Assembly: GCF_001514205.1 (NCBI RefSeq)
Contig: NZ_KQ948773.1
Span: 258,016-322,015 of the forward strand
Direction of reading: 5' to 3'
DNA from: Streptomyces griseoruber
GTDB lineage: Bacteria; Actinomycetota; Actinomycetes; Streptomycetales; Streptomycetaceae
Length of the DNA: 64,000 nucleotides
Positions 41,281 through 49,740 of this stretch are shown one piece after another. Within the stretch, counting starts at the first letter, position 1. The number at the start of each line of letters is the position of its first letter. The notes below the pieces were generated by a model, which made no database searches, was not told the DNA's origin, and saw nothing but the letters and a program-made list of their open reading frames with translations. The position numbers and the translations under genes are program-made.

Positions 41281-41295
41281 CTGACGGATCGTCAG
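41281..41295. promoter_or_regulatory. Regulon operator 9b (luciferase-like gene promoter)
   Basis: CTGAC-GGATC-GTCAG, 35 bp centre to centre from 9a and 45 bp from the GTG start. Confidence 0.8.
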
Positions 41296-41340
41296 TGAAC
41301 CGAATGGACCGCAATCCAGGACCTGGGACGGTGAACCTCC

Positions 41341-42459
41341 GTGGAATTCGGGCTCTTTGTACAGGGATACGTGGGCAAGCGCGCCGAGACCGACCCCCTC
41401 GCCGAGCACAAGGCGCTGATGGAGGAGACCGAGTACGTCATCCAGGCGGACAGGTCCGGCTTCAAGTACGCCTGGGCGTCGGAGCACCACTTCCTGGAGG
41501 AGTACTCGCATCTCTCCGCCAACGAGGTGTTCCTCGCCTACCTCGCCCACGCGACGGAACGGATCCACCTCGGATCGGGCATCTTCAACCCCCTCGCCCA
41601 GGTCAACCACCCCGTGAAGGTCGCCGAGAAGGTCGCCATGCTCGACCATCTCTCCGAGAACCGCTTCGAGTTCGGGTCCGGCCGGGGTGCCGGCTCGCAC
41701 GAGATCCTCGGGTTCATACCGGGGGTGACCGACATGAACTACACCAAGGAGATCTGGGAAGAGACCATCGCCGAGTTCCCCAAGATGTGGCTCCAGGACG
41801 AGTACGCCGGCTTCCAGGGCAAGCACTGGCAGCTCCCGCCGAGGAAGGTGCTGCCCAAGCCGTACGGCAAGTCGCATCCGGCGATGTGGTACGCGGCCGG
41901 GTCGCCGCCGTCGTACGAGATGGCCGCGCGGAAGGGGCTCGGCGTGCTGGGGTTCAGCATCCAGAAGGTCTCCGACATGGAGTGGGTGCTGGAGAAGTAC
42001 AAGACCGCGATCGTCAACGCGGAACCCGTCGGGGACTTCGTCAACGACAACGTGATGGTGACGACCACGGCGATCTGCGCGCCCACGCACGACGAGGCCA
42101 TCCGTGTCGCCGTGAGCGGCGGGCTGCACTATCTGCCGTCGCTCGTCTTCCGGTACCACGACACCTTCCCCCGGCCCGAGGGGTTCCCGGAGTGGCCGGA
42201 GACGCTGCCCGAGTACACGCCGGAGTTCGTGGAGCTGCTCGTCGAGGAGGAGCTGCTGATCTGCGGGGACCCGGACGAGGTGCTGCGGCAGTGCAAGCGG
42301 TGGGAGCAGGCGGGGGCCGATCAGTTGTCGTTCGGGCTGCCGGTGGGGGTGCCGAAGGAGGAGACGTTGCAGACGATCCGGCTGATCGGGGAGCACGTGA
42401 TCCCGAAGATCGACACGGATCCCGTTCACCGGACGACGCGGTTCCGTCAAGCCGCTTGA
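41341..42459 (+). CDS. LLM-class flavin-dependent monooxygenase
   Basis: A 372-residue bacterial-luciferase-like TIM barrel (MEFGLFVQGYVGKRAETDPLAEHKA, DRSGFKYAWASEHHFLEEYSHLSANEVFLAYLAHAT, VAEKVAMLDHLSENRFEFGSGRGAGSHEI in consecutive segments). The EHHF motif and large size are typical of flavin monooxygenases of the limonene/alkanal type, which need a separate flavin reductase. The HsaB-like reductase under the same operator type could serve. GTG at 41341 with no strong ribosome binding site. First gene of the operator-9 unit with the two following genes. Confidence 0.87.
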   Translation: MEFGLFVQGYVGKRAETDPLAEHKALMEETEYVIQADRSGFKYAWASEHHFLEEYSHLSANEVFLAYLAHATERIHLGSGIFNPLAQVNHPVKVAEKVAMLDHLSENRFEFGSGRGAGSHEILGFIPGVTDMNYTKEIWEETIAEFPKMWLQDEYAGFQGKHWQLPPRKVLPKPYGKSHPAMWYAAGSPPSYEMAARKGLGVLGFSIQKVSDMEWVLEKYKTAIVNAEPVGDFVNDNVMVTTTAICAPTHDEAIRVAVSGGLHYLPSLVFRYHDTFPRPEGFPEWPETLPEYTPEFVELLVEEELLICGDPDEVLRQCKRWEQAGADQLSFGLPVGVPKEETLQTIRLIGEHVIPKIDTDPVHRTTRFRQAA

Positions 42460-42577
42460 TCGCCGTTGCGGGGTGCGGGTGCGTCGTGGTCTGTCGCGCC
42501 GACGTGGCGGAGCCGCAAGTCGATCCGGCCCCGCGCCCCCAGGTGGGCATCCGGCACGTACCTCGAGGAGGCACCCC

Positions 42578-44308
42578 ATGCTTGATCACGTCATCAAGGG
42601 CGCGACCGTCGTCGATGGGACCGGGGCGCCCGCCTGTATCGCCGACGTCGGTATCCGGGACGGGCGGATCGCCGTCATCGGTGTGGTCACCGAGGAGGCC
42701 CGCACCTCCGAGGACGCCACCGGACTCGTCCTCGCCCCCGGATTCGTCGACCCCCACACCCACTACGACGCCCAGCTCTTCTGGGACCCGTACGCGACCC
42801 CCTCCCTCAACCACGGCGTGACGACCGTCGCCGCCGGGAACTGCGGGTTCACCCTCGCCCCGCTCAACCCCTCCCGTCCCTCCGACGCCGACTACACCCG
42901 CCGCATGATGTCCAAGGTCGAGGGGATGTCGCTGGTCGCGCTGGAGGAGGGGGCGCCGTGGAGCTGGAGTTCGTTCGGGGAGTACCTGGACGCCCTGGAG
43001 GGGCGGATCGCCGTCAACGCGGGGTTCATGGTGGGGCACTGCGCGCTGCGGCGGTATGTGATGGGGGCGGACGCGGTCGGAGGGCAGCCGAGCCCGGAGC
43101 AGCTGGACGCGATCGTACGGCTGCTGCACGAGGCGATGGAGGCGGGCGCCTGGGGGTTCTCCACCACGCAGTCGTCCACGCACTCCGACGGGGACGGGCA
43201 GCCGGTCGCCTCGCGGCATGCGGGGCCGCAGGAGCTGCTGGCCCTCTCCCGGGCCGTCGGTGAGCACGAGGGGACGCAGATCGAGGCGATCGTCGCGGGG
43301 TGTCTGGACCAGTTCAGCGACGCCGAGATCGATCTGTTCGTGGAGATGAGCGCGGCGGCCGGGCGGCCCCTGAACTGGAACGTGCTGACCATCGACTCGG
43401 CCGTGCCGGAGCGGGTGCCCCGGCAGCTGGTGGCGAGCGAGCGGGCGCGCAAGGCCGGCGGGCGGGTGGTGGCGCTCACCATGCCGATCCTCACGCCGAT
43501 GAACATGTCCCTGGGCACGTTCTGCGCGCTGAACCTGATCCCCGGGTGGGGGGAGGTCCTGGGACTGCCCGTGCCGGAGCGGATCGAGCGGCTCGGCGAT
43601 CCCGACGTGCGGGCCGAACTGGTGCGGCGGGCCGGCTCCAAGGAGGCGGGCGTCTTCCGGCGGCTCACCAACTTCGGGCGGTACGTCATCGGCGACACGT
43701 ACAGCGCGGCCAACGAGGGGCTCACCGGGCGCGTGGTGGCGGACATCGCGCGGGAGCGGGGGCTGGATCCGTTCTCCTGCCTGGTCGAGATCTGCGTGGC
43801 CGACGACTTGCGCACGGTCCTGTGGCCGATGCCCACCGACAACGACCCCGCCTCCTGGGCCCTGCGCGCCGAGGCCTGGCAGCACGAGGACGTGATGCTC
43901 GGCGGCTCCGACGCGGGCGCGCATCTGGACCGGATGTGCGGAGCCCCGTACACGACCCGCTTCCTGGGCGACTGTCTGCGCGGGCGGCGGCTGGCGACGC
44001 TCGAACAGGCCGTGAAGATGCTGACCGACGACCCGGCGCGGCTGTTCGGGCTGCGGGAACGCGGGCGGGTGCGGGAGGGCTGGCATGCGGACCTCGTCCT
44101 GTTCGACCCGGACCGGATCGACGCGGGCAAGGCCACCCTGGTGCACGACCTGCCGGGTGACAGCCCGCGCCTCGACTCCCGTGCGGTGGGGGTACGGGCC
44201 GTCTGGGTCAACGGCGTCGAGGCCATCCGCGACGACGTGGTGACCGGGGCGGTGCCGGGGCGGGTGCTGCGGTCGGGGCGGGACACCGAGACGGTGAGCA
44301 CCCGGTGA
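42578..44308 (+). CDS. N-acyl-D-amino-acid deacylase family amidohydrolase
   Basis: A 576-residue D-aminoacylase-like metal hydrolase: DHVIKGATVVDGTG start, metal motif DPHTHYDAQLFWDP, NHGVTTVAAGNCGFTLAPL, GGSDAGAHLDRMCGAPYTT and the C-terminal composite domain (GRVREGWHADLVLFDPDRID). The paired amidohydrolases of this regulon (this and 35646-36887) are typical of actinobacterial cyclic-compound degradation clusters, where hydrolysis of a ring or amide is proposed. ATG at 42578 after GAGGAGG. The stop overlaps the aldehyde dehydrogenase start (GTGA). Confidence 0.87.
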   Translation: MLDHVIKGATVVDGTGAPACIADVGIRDGRIAVIGVVTEEARTSEDATGLVLAPGFVDPHTHYDAQLFWDPYATPSLNHGVTTVAAGNCGFTLAPLNPSRPSDADYTRRMMSKVEGMSLVALEEGAPWSWSSFGEYLDALEGRIAVNAGFMVGHCALRRYVMGADAVGGQPSPEQLDAIVRLLHEAMEAGAWGFSTTQSSTHSDGDGQPVASRHAGPQELLALSRAVGEHEGTQIEAIVAGCLDQFSDAEIDLFVEMSAAAGRPLNWNVLTIDSAVPERVPRQLVASERARKAGGRVVALTMPILTPMNMSLGTFCALNLIPGWGEVLGLPVPERIERLGDPDVRAELVRRAGSKEAGVFRRLTNFGRYVIGDTYSAANEGLTGRVVADIARERGLDPFSCLVEICVADDLRTVLWPMPTDNDPASWALRAEAWQHEDVMLGGSDAGAHLDRMCGAPYTTRFLGDCLRGRRLATLEQAVKMLTDDPARLFGLRERGRVREGWHADLVLFDPDRIDAGKATLVHDLPGDSPRLDSRAVGVRAVWVNGVEAIRDDVVTGAVPGRVLRSGRDTETVSTR

Positions 44309-45786
44309 GTTCCCGGCCGGTTCCTCAAGGGGGCGACGGGCAGCGGCTGTTCGTCGGCGGGGCGTGGACCGAGCCGGACGGCGGGTACTACGAGGTGACC
44401 GACCCGGCGACCGAGGAGACCGTCGGCGGGGCGCCGGAGGCCTCCCGGGAGCAGGCCCTCGCGGCCTGCGCGGCGGCCCGGGAGGCCTTCGGTCCGTGGT
44501 CCCGCACGGCACCGGAGGAGCGGGCGGCGATCCTGGGCCGGGCCGCCGACATCATCCGCGGGCAGCTGGAGCCGTACGCCGCCCTGGCGCAGGCCGAGAC
44601 CGGCGCCACGACCGGTACCGCGCGCGGAATGCAGGTGGGGGTGGCCGGGGCCCGTTTCCGGCGGTACGCGCGCGTGGAGCCCGCCGAGTGGGCGATCGCG
44701 CCGCAGATCAACGAGGCCGGGCCGATGGGGAGGGCGGGCGTGATGGGCGCGCTCGCCGTACGCCAGCCGGTCGGGGTCGTCGCCTGCGTCACCTCGTACA
44801 ACAACCCCTGGGCGAACCCGGCCGGGAAGATCGCCCCCGCACTGGCCATGGGCAACACGGTGGTCGTGAAGCCCGCCCCGCAGGACCCCCTGTCCGTGTA
44901 CCGGATGGCGGAGGCGCTGGAGGCGGCCGGGGTGCCGCGCGGGGTGGTGAACGTCGTCTCCGGGCGGGCGGTCGCCGTCGGCGAGGCGGTCGTGGAGTCG
45001 CCGGACGTGGACATGGTGAGCTTCACCGGTTCGACGGCGGTCGGGCAGCGGATCGGCGAGGTGTGCGGGCGGGGGATGAAACGCCAGCTCATGGAGCTGG
45101 GCGGGAAGGGCGCGGCGCTCGTCTTCGACGACGCGGACCTCGGCTCGGCGGTCGCCGGCATCGGCACCACCTTCTCCTTCTACAGCGGGCAGATCTGCAC
45201 GGCCCCGACCCGGGTGCTGGCCCAGCGCGGGGTGTACGGACGCCTGGTGGAGCAACTGGCCGCCTACGCAGGCCGGTTGAAGGTCGGCGACCCGAGGGGG
45301 CGGGACACGGTGGTCGGGCCGGTGATCTCCGCCGCGCACCGGGACCGCGTGGAGTCGTACGTCGAACTCGGCCGGAAGGAGGGCGCGACCGTCCTGGGCG
45401 GGGACGGGGCGGGGCACGGGCTCCCCTCCCGTGGGTTCTACGTCGGCCCGACCCTCCTCGCGGACTGCACCAACGACATGCGGGTGGCCCGGGAGGAGAT
45501 CTTCGGACCGGTGGTCGTCGTCATCCCCTTCGACGAGGAGGACGAGGGCGTGGCCCTGGCCAACGACAGCGACTACGGCCTCATCGACTACGTCTGGTCC
45601 GGCGACGTGGCCCGCGCCTTCCGCGTGGCGCGGCAGCTGCGCGCCGGTGGCGTCGGCGTCAACACGGTCGCCCGCAACATGGAGGCGCCGTTCGGCGGCT
45701 TCAAGAAGAGCGGGGTGGGCCGCGACGTCGGCTCGTACGCGCTGCACGCGTACAGCGAGGTGCAGGCGATCGTGTGGCCGGGGTGA
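44305..45786 (+). CDS. Aldehyde dehydrogenase family protein
   Basis: A 493-residue NAD(P)-dependent aldehyde dehydrogenase: GVVACVTSYNNPWANPAGKIAPALAMGN cofactor region, FTGSTAVGQRIGE, catalytic Glu264 in MELGGKGAA, catalytic Cys298 in GQICTAPTRV, EEIFGPVVVV and FGGFKKSGVGRD. It oxidises an aldehyde to an acid, feeding the CoA ligases of the regulon. Start GTG overlapping the upstream stop. Last gene of the operator-9 operon. Confidence 0.92.
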   Translation: MSSRPVPQGGDGQRLFVGGAWTEPDGGYYEVTDPATEETVGGAPEASREQALAACAAAREAFGPWSRTAPEERAAILGRAADIIRGQLEPYAALAQAETGATTGTARGMQVGVAGARFRRYARVEPAEWAIAPQINEAGPMGRAGVMGALAVRQPVGVVACVTSYNNPWANPAGKIAPALAMGNTVVVKPAPQDPLSVYRMAEALEAAGVPRGVVNVVSGRAVAVGEAVVESPDVDMVSFTGSTAVGQRIGEVCGRGMKRQLMELGGKGAALVFDDADLGSAVAGIGTTFSFYSGQICTAPTRVLAQRGVYGRLVEQLAAYAGRLKVGDPRGRDTVVGPVISAAHRDRVESYVELGRKEGATVLGGDGAGHGLPSRGFYVGPTLLADCTNDMRVAREEIFGPVVVVIPFDEEDEGVALANDSDYGLIDYVWSGDVARAFRVARQLRAGGVGVNTVARNMEAPFGGFKKSGVGRDVGSYALHAYSEVQAIVWPG

Positions 45787-45853
45787 GGCGGCTCCGGGTG
45801 GCCGAAAATCATCCTTGTCGTGGCTTGATCAAAAATTGGCTGCGCCTTCGCGG

Positions 45854-45867
45854 TTAACACCTGTTAA
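45854..45867. promoter_or_regulatory. TTAACA-N2-TGTTAA inverted repeat
   Basis: A 6+6 inverted repeat in the A+T-richer spacer upstream of the small secreted protein gene. Candidate operator for the 45.9-49.4 kb unit. Confidence 0.35.
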
Positions 45868-45920
45868 TCTCCCGACGATTCCCGGCCATGACCCGCCGGG
45901 GAGAAAAAACGGGAGGAACC

Positions 45921-46331
45921 TTGCGTAAGTTGGCAGTTGGCGTGCTCGCCGGCGGCATTTTCGCGCTCAGCGCCGGGTCCGCGATGGCGGTTTCCTGGCA
46001 CACCATTCCGACGCTGTCCACGGGGGGAGCGAAGTTCCTGAACGGCCAGTACGCGTTCTGGCCGTCGGGGCAGAACCACGGCGCCTTCGAGTGGAAGGGC
46101 GACCTGGACGACACCGACAACGGGGACGGTCACAACGTCTACGTGCAGGTGCGCGTCGAGGGCTACGACTGGAGCCGGTACAACGGCAAGCAGCGGAGCA
46201 CCGTGCACTTCGACCAGCTGAACTGGGACGGTGCCGCGCTCCACACCGACGACGCGTACATACGCGTCTGCCGTGACAAGGGATCGCTGAACCCGGACAA
46301 CTGCTCGCCGACCAAGCACTACCAGAGGTAA
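45921..46331 (+). CDS. Small secreted protein of unknown function
   Basis: A 136-residue protein with a clear Sec signal (RKLAVGVLAGGIFALSAGSAMA, about 24 residues). The mature part of about 110 residues is rich in Trp/Tyr/Asp (VSWHTIPTLSTGGAKFLNGQYAFWPSG, NVYVQVRVEGYDWSRYNG) with two cysteines near the C terminus (VCRDKGSLNPDNC) that could form a disulfide. Family not recognised. I chose the TTG at 45921, four bases after GGGAGGAA; the ATG at 45888 lacks a site. An FtsX-type ABC transporter follows after a hairpin. Confidence 0.75.
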   Translation: MRKLAVGVLAGGIFALSAGSAMAVSWHTIPTLSTGGAKFLNGQYAFWPSGQNHGAFEWKGDLDDTDNGDGHNVYVQVRVEGYDWSRYNGKQRSTVHFDQLNWDGAALHTDDAYIRVCRDKGSLNPDNCSPTKHYQR

Positions 46332-46352
46332 GCCACCGCTTCGGCAGACTCT

Positions 46353-46382
46353 GCGGGCCCAGGGGTGCACACCTGGGCCCGC
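46353..46382 (+). terminator. Hairpin after small secreted protein gene
   Basis: Perfect 11-bp arms GCGGGCCCAGG / CCTGGGCCCGC with an 8-nt loop, between the secreted protein gene and the ABC transporter genes. It may attenuate read-through. Confidence 0.6.
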
Positions 46383-46407
46383 GTCGCTTCTTGGGGGAAG
46401 CACAGGA

Positions 46408-47082
46408 ATGTCTGAAATACTCACTGCCACGGGAGTTGACCTCTCCTACGGCAGTCAGCTCGCCGTTCGTGACGCGCATCTGTCCGTCTCGGCCGGGGAA
46501 GTCGTGGCGATCACCGGGCAGAGCGGTTCCGGGAAGTCCTCGCTGCTCTACTGCCTGGCCGGGGTGCTGCCCGTCACCCGGGGGCAGGTCCGGTTCGAGG
46601 GGCGCACGCTCGGTGATCTCAGCGACGACGAGATCAGCACGCTGCGCCGGGAACGCTTCGGATTCGTCTTCCAGTACGGCGAGTTGCTGCCTGAACTCAC
46701 CGTCGAGGAGAACACCGCCCTGCCGCTGAGGCTGGCCGGGCAGCGCAAGCGCCCCGCCCTCGCGGCCGCCGGTGAGGTACTCGAGCGCCTCGGCCTCGGC
46801 GACCTGCGGGAACGCCGGCCCGCCCAGGTGTCCGGCGGGCAGAGCCAGCGCGTCGCCGTCGCGCGTTCCCTCGTCCACCGGCCCGCCGTCGTCTTCGCGG
46901 ACGAACCGACCGGGTCGCTCGACAGCGCCAACGCCGACGCCGTCCTCAAGGAGTTCCTCGACCTGGCCCGCTCACAGGGCACCGCCGTCATCCTGGTGAC
47001 CCACGACCACGCCATCGCGGCACAGGCCGACACCCACTACACGATGTCCGACGGCGTTCTCGGCCCACGAGGTGCCCGGTGA
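46408..47082 (+). CDS. ABC transporter ATP-binding protein (MacB/LolD type)
   Basis: A 224-residue ATPase with Walker A GQSGSGKSS (about 37-45), Q-loop FQYGELLPELTVEENTALPL, signature VSGGQSQRVAVARSL, Walker B AVVFADEPTGSLD and H-loop VTHDH. It belongs to the LolD/MacB/FtsE-like group that works with FtsX-fold permeases in lipoprotein or peptide handling and antibiotic resistance. Its TGA overlaps the permease GTG, so both form one transporter. Confidence 0.92.
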   Translation: MSEILTATGVDLSYGSQLAVRDAHLSVSAGEVVAITGQSGSGKSSLLYCLAGVLPVTRGQVRFEGRTLGDLSDDEISTLRRERFGFVFQYGELLPELTVEENTALPLRLAGQRKRPALAAAGEVLERLGLGDLRERRPAQVSGGQSQRVAVARSLVHRPAVVFADEPTGSLDSANADAVLKEFLDLARSQGTAVILVTHDHAIAAQADTHYTMSDGVLGPRGAR

Positions 47083-49370
47083 CCGAATTCCTGCTCGGCC
47101 TGCGCCTGTTGTTCGGCTCGGGCCGCGGCAACCGCATCCGGTTCTTCCTGATGGCGGCCGGCGGGTCCATCGGGGTGTGCTGCCTCGCCCTCGTCCTCAC
47201 CGTCCCGGCGATCCTCGACGCCCACGACGCGCGCGCCGCCGCACGGCAGCCCGTCACGTCGGCGAAGGGCCCGGCGGACGGCACCCTCGTCCTGCAGCGC
47301 GACGACTCCTACGGCTCCCAGTCCTTCACCCGTGTGTTCGTCGCCCAGGGCGCCGGGGGCGCACGCGCGGTCCCCCCGGGACTGAGCGAGCTGCCCTCCC
47401 CGGGCGAGGTGTTCGTCTCCCCACGGGTTCACGAACTGCTGCGCGAGGCACCCGCCGTCAAGGGCCTGCTGCCCGGCCGGGAAGCGGGCGTGATCGGCCC
47501 AGCCGGGCTCGCCCACCCCGACGAGCTGTACGCGTACATAGGCACCGAACGGGCCAAGATCGCGGCCGACGGCCGCACCCTGAAGGACTTCGGCTACCGC
47601 TACGCCCCGTTCCCCGCCGTCGACTCCTCCACCCTCACCGACGTCCGGTTCGCCCTGGCCACGCTGGTCCTGCTGCCCCTGGGCATCTTCCTGTCCGTCT
47701 GCGCCCGGCTGTCCGCCGCCAGCCGGATGCGCCGGCTCGCCGCCCTGCGGCTGCTGGGCCTGAGCAGCAGGGGCACTCAGCGGGTGAACGCCGCCGAGAC
47801 CGTCGTCGCCGCGCTGCTCGGCGCGGTCCTGGGGCTCGGTGAGTACGGGGTGCTCAACCAGGTGATGTCCCGGGCCGGGCTGCCCGGACTGAGGTGGTAC
47901 CCGGACGACGGTGCCCTGTCCACGACCACCGTCGCGATCTGCCTGATCGGCTGCCCGGCCCTCGCCTGGTTCGTCGGCCGCAAGAGCGCGCGGGAGGCGA
48001 CCGCCAACCCGCTCGCCGTTCGGCGTACGGCGGTGCCACGCCCCCCGACCAAATGGGTCGGTCTGCTGCTGCTCAGCGGCCTGGGCATCGTGTGCGGCTT
48101 CTGCGCCACCGGTCTGATGGGGCGTCCCGCCTCCAGCCTCGGCCTGAACGCGCTGCTGGTGGTCGCCGGTGTCGTCCTGACCGGCGTCGGACTCGTACTG
48201 ACCCTGCCGCTGCTGTCGTACGAGCTGGCGAGGCGAGTGGCGCGGACCACGCAATCCCTCACTCTCAACCTGGCGATGCGGCGCAACGAGGCCGAGCCCG
48301 GCAGCACGATGCGGGTGGTCACCGGCCTGGTCCTGCTCGTCTACGCCGCCTCACTCGCGCAAGGCGTCCTCATCCAGCTGGAACAGGTCACCCGCCCGTA
48401 CGGCCCGGTACAGGAGTACTCCCTGCCCCTGTCGAAGCTCGGCGCGCAGCAGCAGCGGGACCTCGCCGAGGTGCCGGGCGTCGGCGCGCACACCATCCTG
48501 ATGAACTCGTGGATCGACCTCGACGACCCGGCTTCGCGGAGCTTCGGGTCCTCGGCCACGGCCCTGGTGGCCACCTGCGCCCAGCTGGAGGAGCTGACCG
48601 TGCGCACCGAGGGCTGTGTGGACGGCAAGGTGCTGCGGCTCGTCGACCGCAACTCGAGTGTGGGATCCGAACTCAGACCCGGCACGTCGTTCCCGTTCCG
48701 CTTCCGCACCGACACCGGGCAGGACGAGACCCGGGACATCACCATGCCGGCCGAGCGTGTCGTCTACCGGGGGTACGAGGCGTCCGCGGTCGGCGGCGCG
48801 GTGCTCCTCGTCCCGCCGTCCGCGCTCCCCGCCGACGCCCGCCCGCGCGACGCGGACCTCGTGCTCGTCGGCAGCTCCGACCCCGGACGGGTGCGGGCCG
48901 TCCTCGACGGCATCGCCGCCGTCGCCCCGATCGCCGAGATCGAGCTGGTCGGACTGAACGTCCAGGGGCTGGAGCAGATCTCCGTGGTCGAGACCCTGCT
49001 GGCCCTGGGCATGATCATGGGCCTGGTCATCGGGGTGGCCGCGTTCCTGGTGTCCGTCACCGACCGGGCCGTCGAACGCCGTGCACAGGTCACCGCCGTC
49101 ACACTGATCGGCGCCCGCGCGAGAACCATGCGGGCGGTGCAGTGCGCCCAGGTCGTGCTGCCGCTGAGTCTCGGACTCGTCCTGGCACTCGTGACCGGCA
49201 AGCTCGCCGAGTCCAGCTATCTGATCACCGGGGGCGGCGCGGTCCGCTGGGACGTGGAGGGCGTACCGCTGCTGACGCTCGCCGCGGTGGGCGTCGTGGT
49301 GGTGGCCGGGGTGGGGTCGCTCCCGCTGGTGGGGCGCCGCATCGATCCCGAGCTGATCCGGCGCGACTGA
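47079..49370 (+). CDS. FtsX-like ABC transporter permease
   Basis: A 763-residue permease. One N-terminal helix is followed by an extracytoplasmic region, a three-helix FtsX module (about residues 190-310, ATLVLLPLGIFLSVCARLSAASRMRRLAALRLLG), two further helices, a second large extracytoplasmic domain, and a C-terminal FtsX module (LGMIMGLVIGVAAFLVSVTDRAVERRAQVTAVTLIGAR). The tandem-FtsX layout suggests mechanotransmission or export of a peptide or lipid rather than import. Neighbouring secreted protein 45921-46331 is a possible cargo or partner. No histidine kinase is linked. Confidence 0.88.
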   Translation: MTEFLLGLRLLFGSGRGNRIRFFLMAAGGSIGVCCLALVLTVPAILDAHDARAAARQPVTSAKGPADGTLVLQRDDSYGSQSFTRVFVAQGAGGARAVPPGLSELPSPGEVFVSPRVHELLREAPAVKGLLPGREAGVIGPAGLAHPDELYAYIGTERAKIAADGRTLKDFGYRYAPFPAVDSSTLTDVRFALATLVLLPLGIFLSVCARLSAASRMRRLAALRLLGLSSRGTQRVNAAETVVAALLGAVLGLGEYGVLNQVMSRAGLPGLRWYPDDGALSTTTVAICLIGCPALAWFVGRKSAREATANPLAVRRTAVPRPPTKWVGLLLLSGLGIVCGFCATGLMGRPASSLGLNALLVVAGVVLTGVGLVLTLPLLSYELARRVARTTQSLTLNLAMRRNEAEPGSTMRVVTGLVLLVYAASLAQGVLIQLEQVTRPYGPVQEYSLPLSKLGAQQQRDLAEVPGVGAHTILMNSWIDLDDPASRSFGSSATALVATCAQLEELTVRTEGCVDGKVLRLVDRNSSVGSELRPGTSFPFRFRTDTGQDETRDITMPAERVVYRGYEASAVGGAVLLVPPSALPADARPRDADLVLVGSSDPGRVRAVLDGIAAVAPIAEIELVGLNVQGLEQISVVETLLALGMIMGLVIGVAAFLVSVTDRAVERRAQVTAVTLIGARARTMRAVQCAQVVLPLSLGLVLALVTGKLAESSYLITGGGAVRWDVEGVPLLTLAAVGVVVVAGVGSLPLVGRRIDPELIRRD

Positions 49371-49379
49371 GAGACGGGG

Positions 49380-49414
49380 CCGGGGGACCGGGCGGCATGG
49401 ACCGCCGCCCCCGG
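49380..49414 (+). terminator. Hairpin terminator after ABC permease
   Basis: Outer arms CCGGGGG / CCCCCGG and inner arms GGCGG / CCGCC form an imperfect stem 9 bp past the permease stop. Confidence 0.55.
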
Positions 49415-49632
49415 TCGTCCGGCCGGATCGAGGTGCCCTTTGATGCCACGGGGGCTGTTCCGGGCGGGCAGACAGGGGAGTGCGAGAGGTCCACATTCGG
49501 CCGGTGGGGCTGGAAATCCGCCGGTGAGCCCGTAGCGTCCCGGCCCAGGGGACACGGACACGGACGGCCCATCGATCGGTTCTACCCCCTGACGCGGACT
49601 CGGAAACATCAGACGGACAACACCGGTCGGGC

Positions 49633-49702
49633 ACCATCGGCCGGGCAACGTCTGCCAGACACCATCTGCCAGGCGCCGTCTGCCAGGCGCCGTCTGCCAG
49701 GC
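49633..49702. repeat. Direct repeat array, 14-bp units
   Basis: Four close copies of a unit resembling GCCGTCTGCCAGGC (49647-49660, 49661-49674, 49675-49688, 49689-49702), plus a degenerate copy at 49633-49646, are head to tail just upstream of the DUF3455 gene. Confidence 0.8.
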
Positions 49703-49740
49703 ACGCACCCTTTCGTCAGAAACCTTTGCGGAGAGCTCAC

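Larger units (their letters stand above)
49371..49740. other. 370-bp intergenic region with repeats, no gene
   Basis: No supportable coding sequence. It contains the permease terminator hairpin (49380-49414) and a run of 14-bp direct repeats (49633-49702) ending 38 bp before the DUF3455 gene start. Promoter elements were not recognised with confidence. Confidence 0.7.

Noticed and set aside
3993..41295. Idea that the operators are KstR or KstR2 sites
   Set aside because: Those steroid regulators recognise motifs with AAC/GTT or CAAG/CTTG arms as I recall; the CTGAC/GTCAG arms are different, so a distinct TetR protein is more likely.
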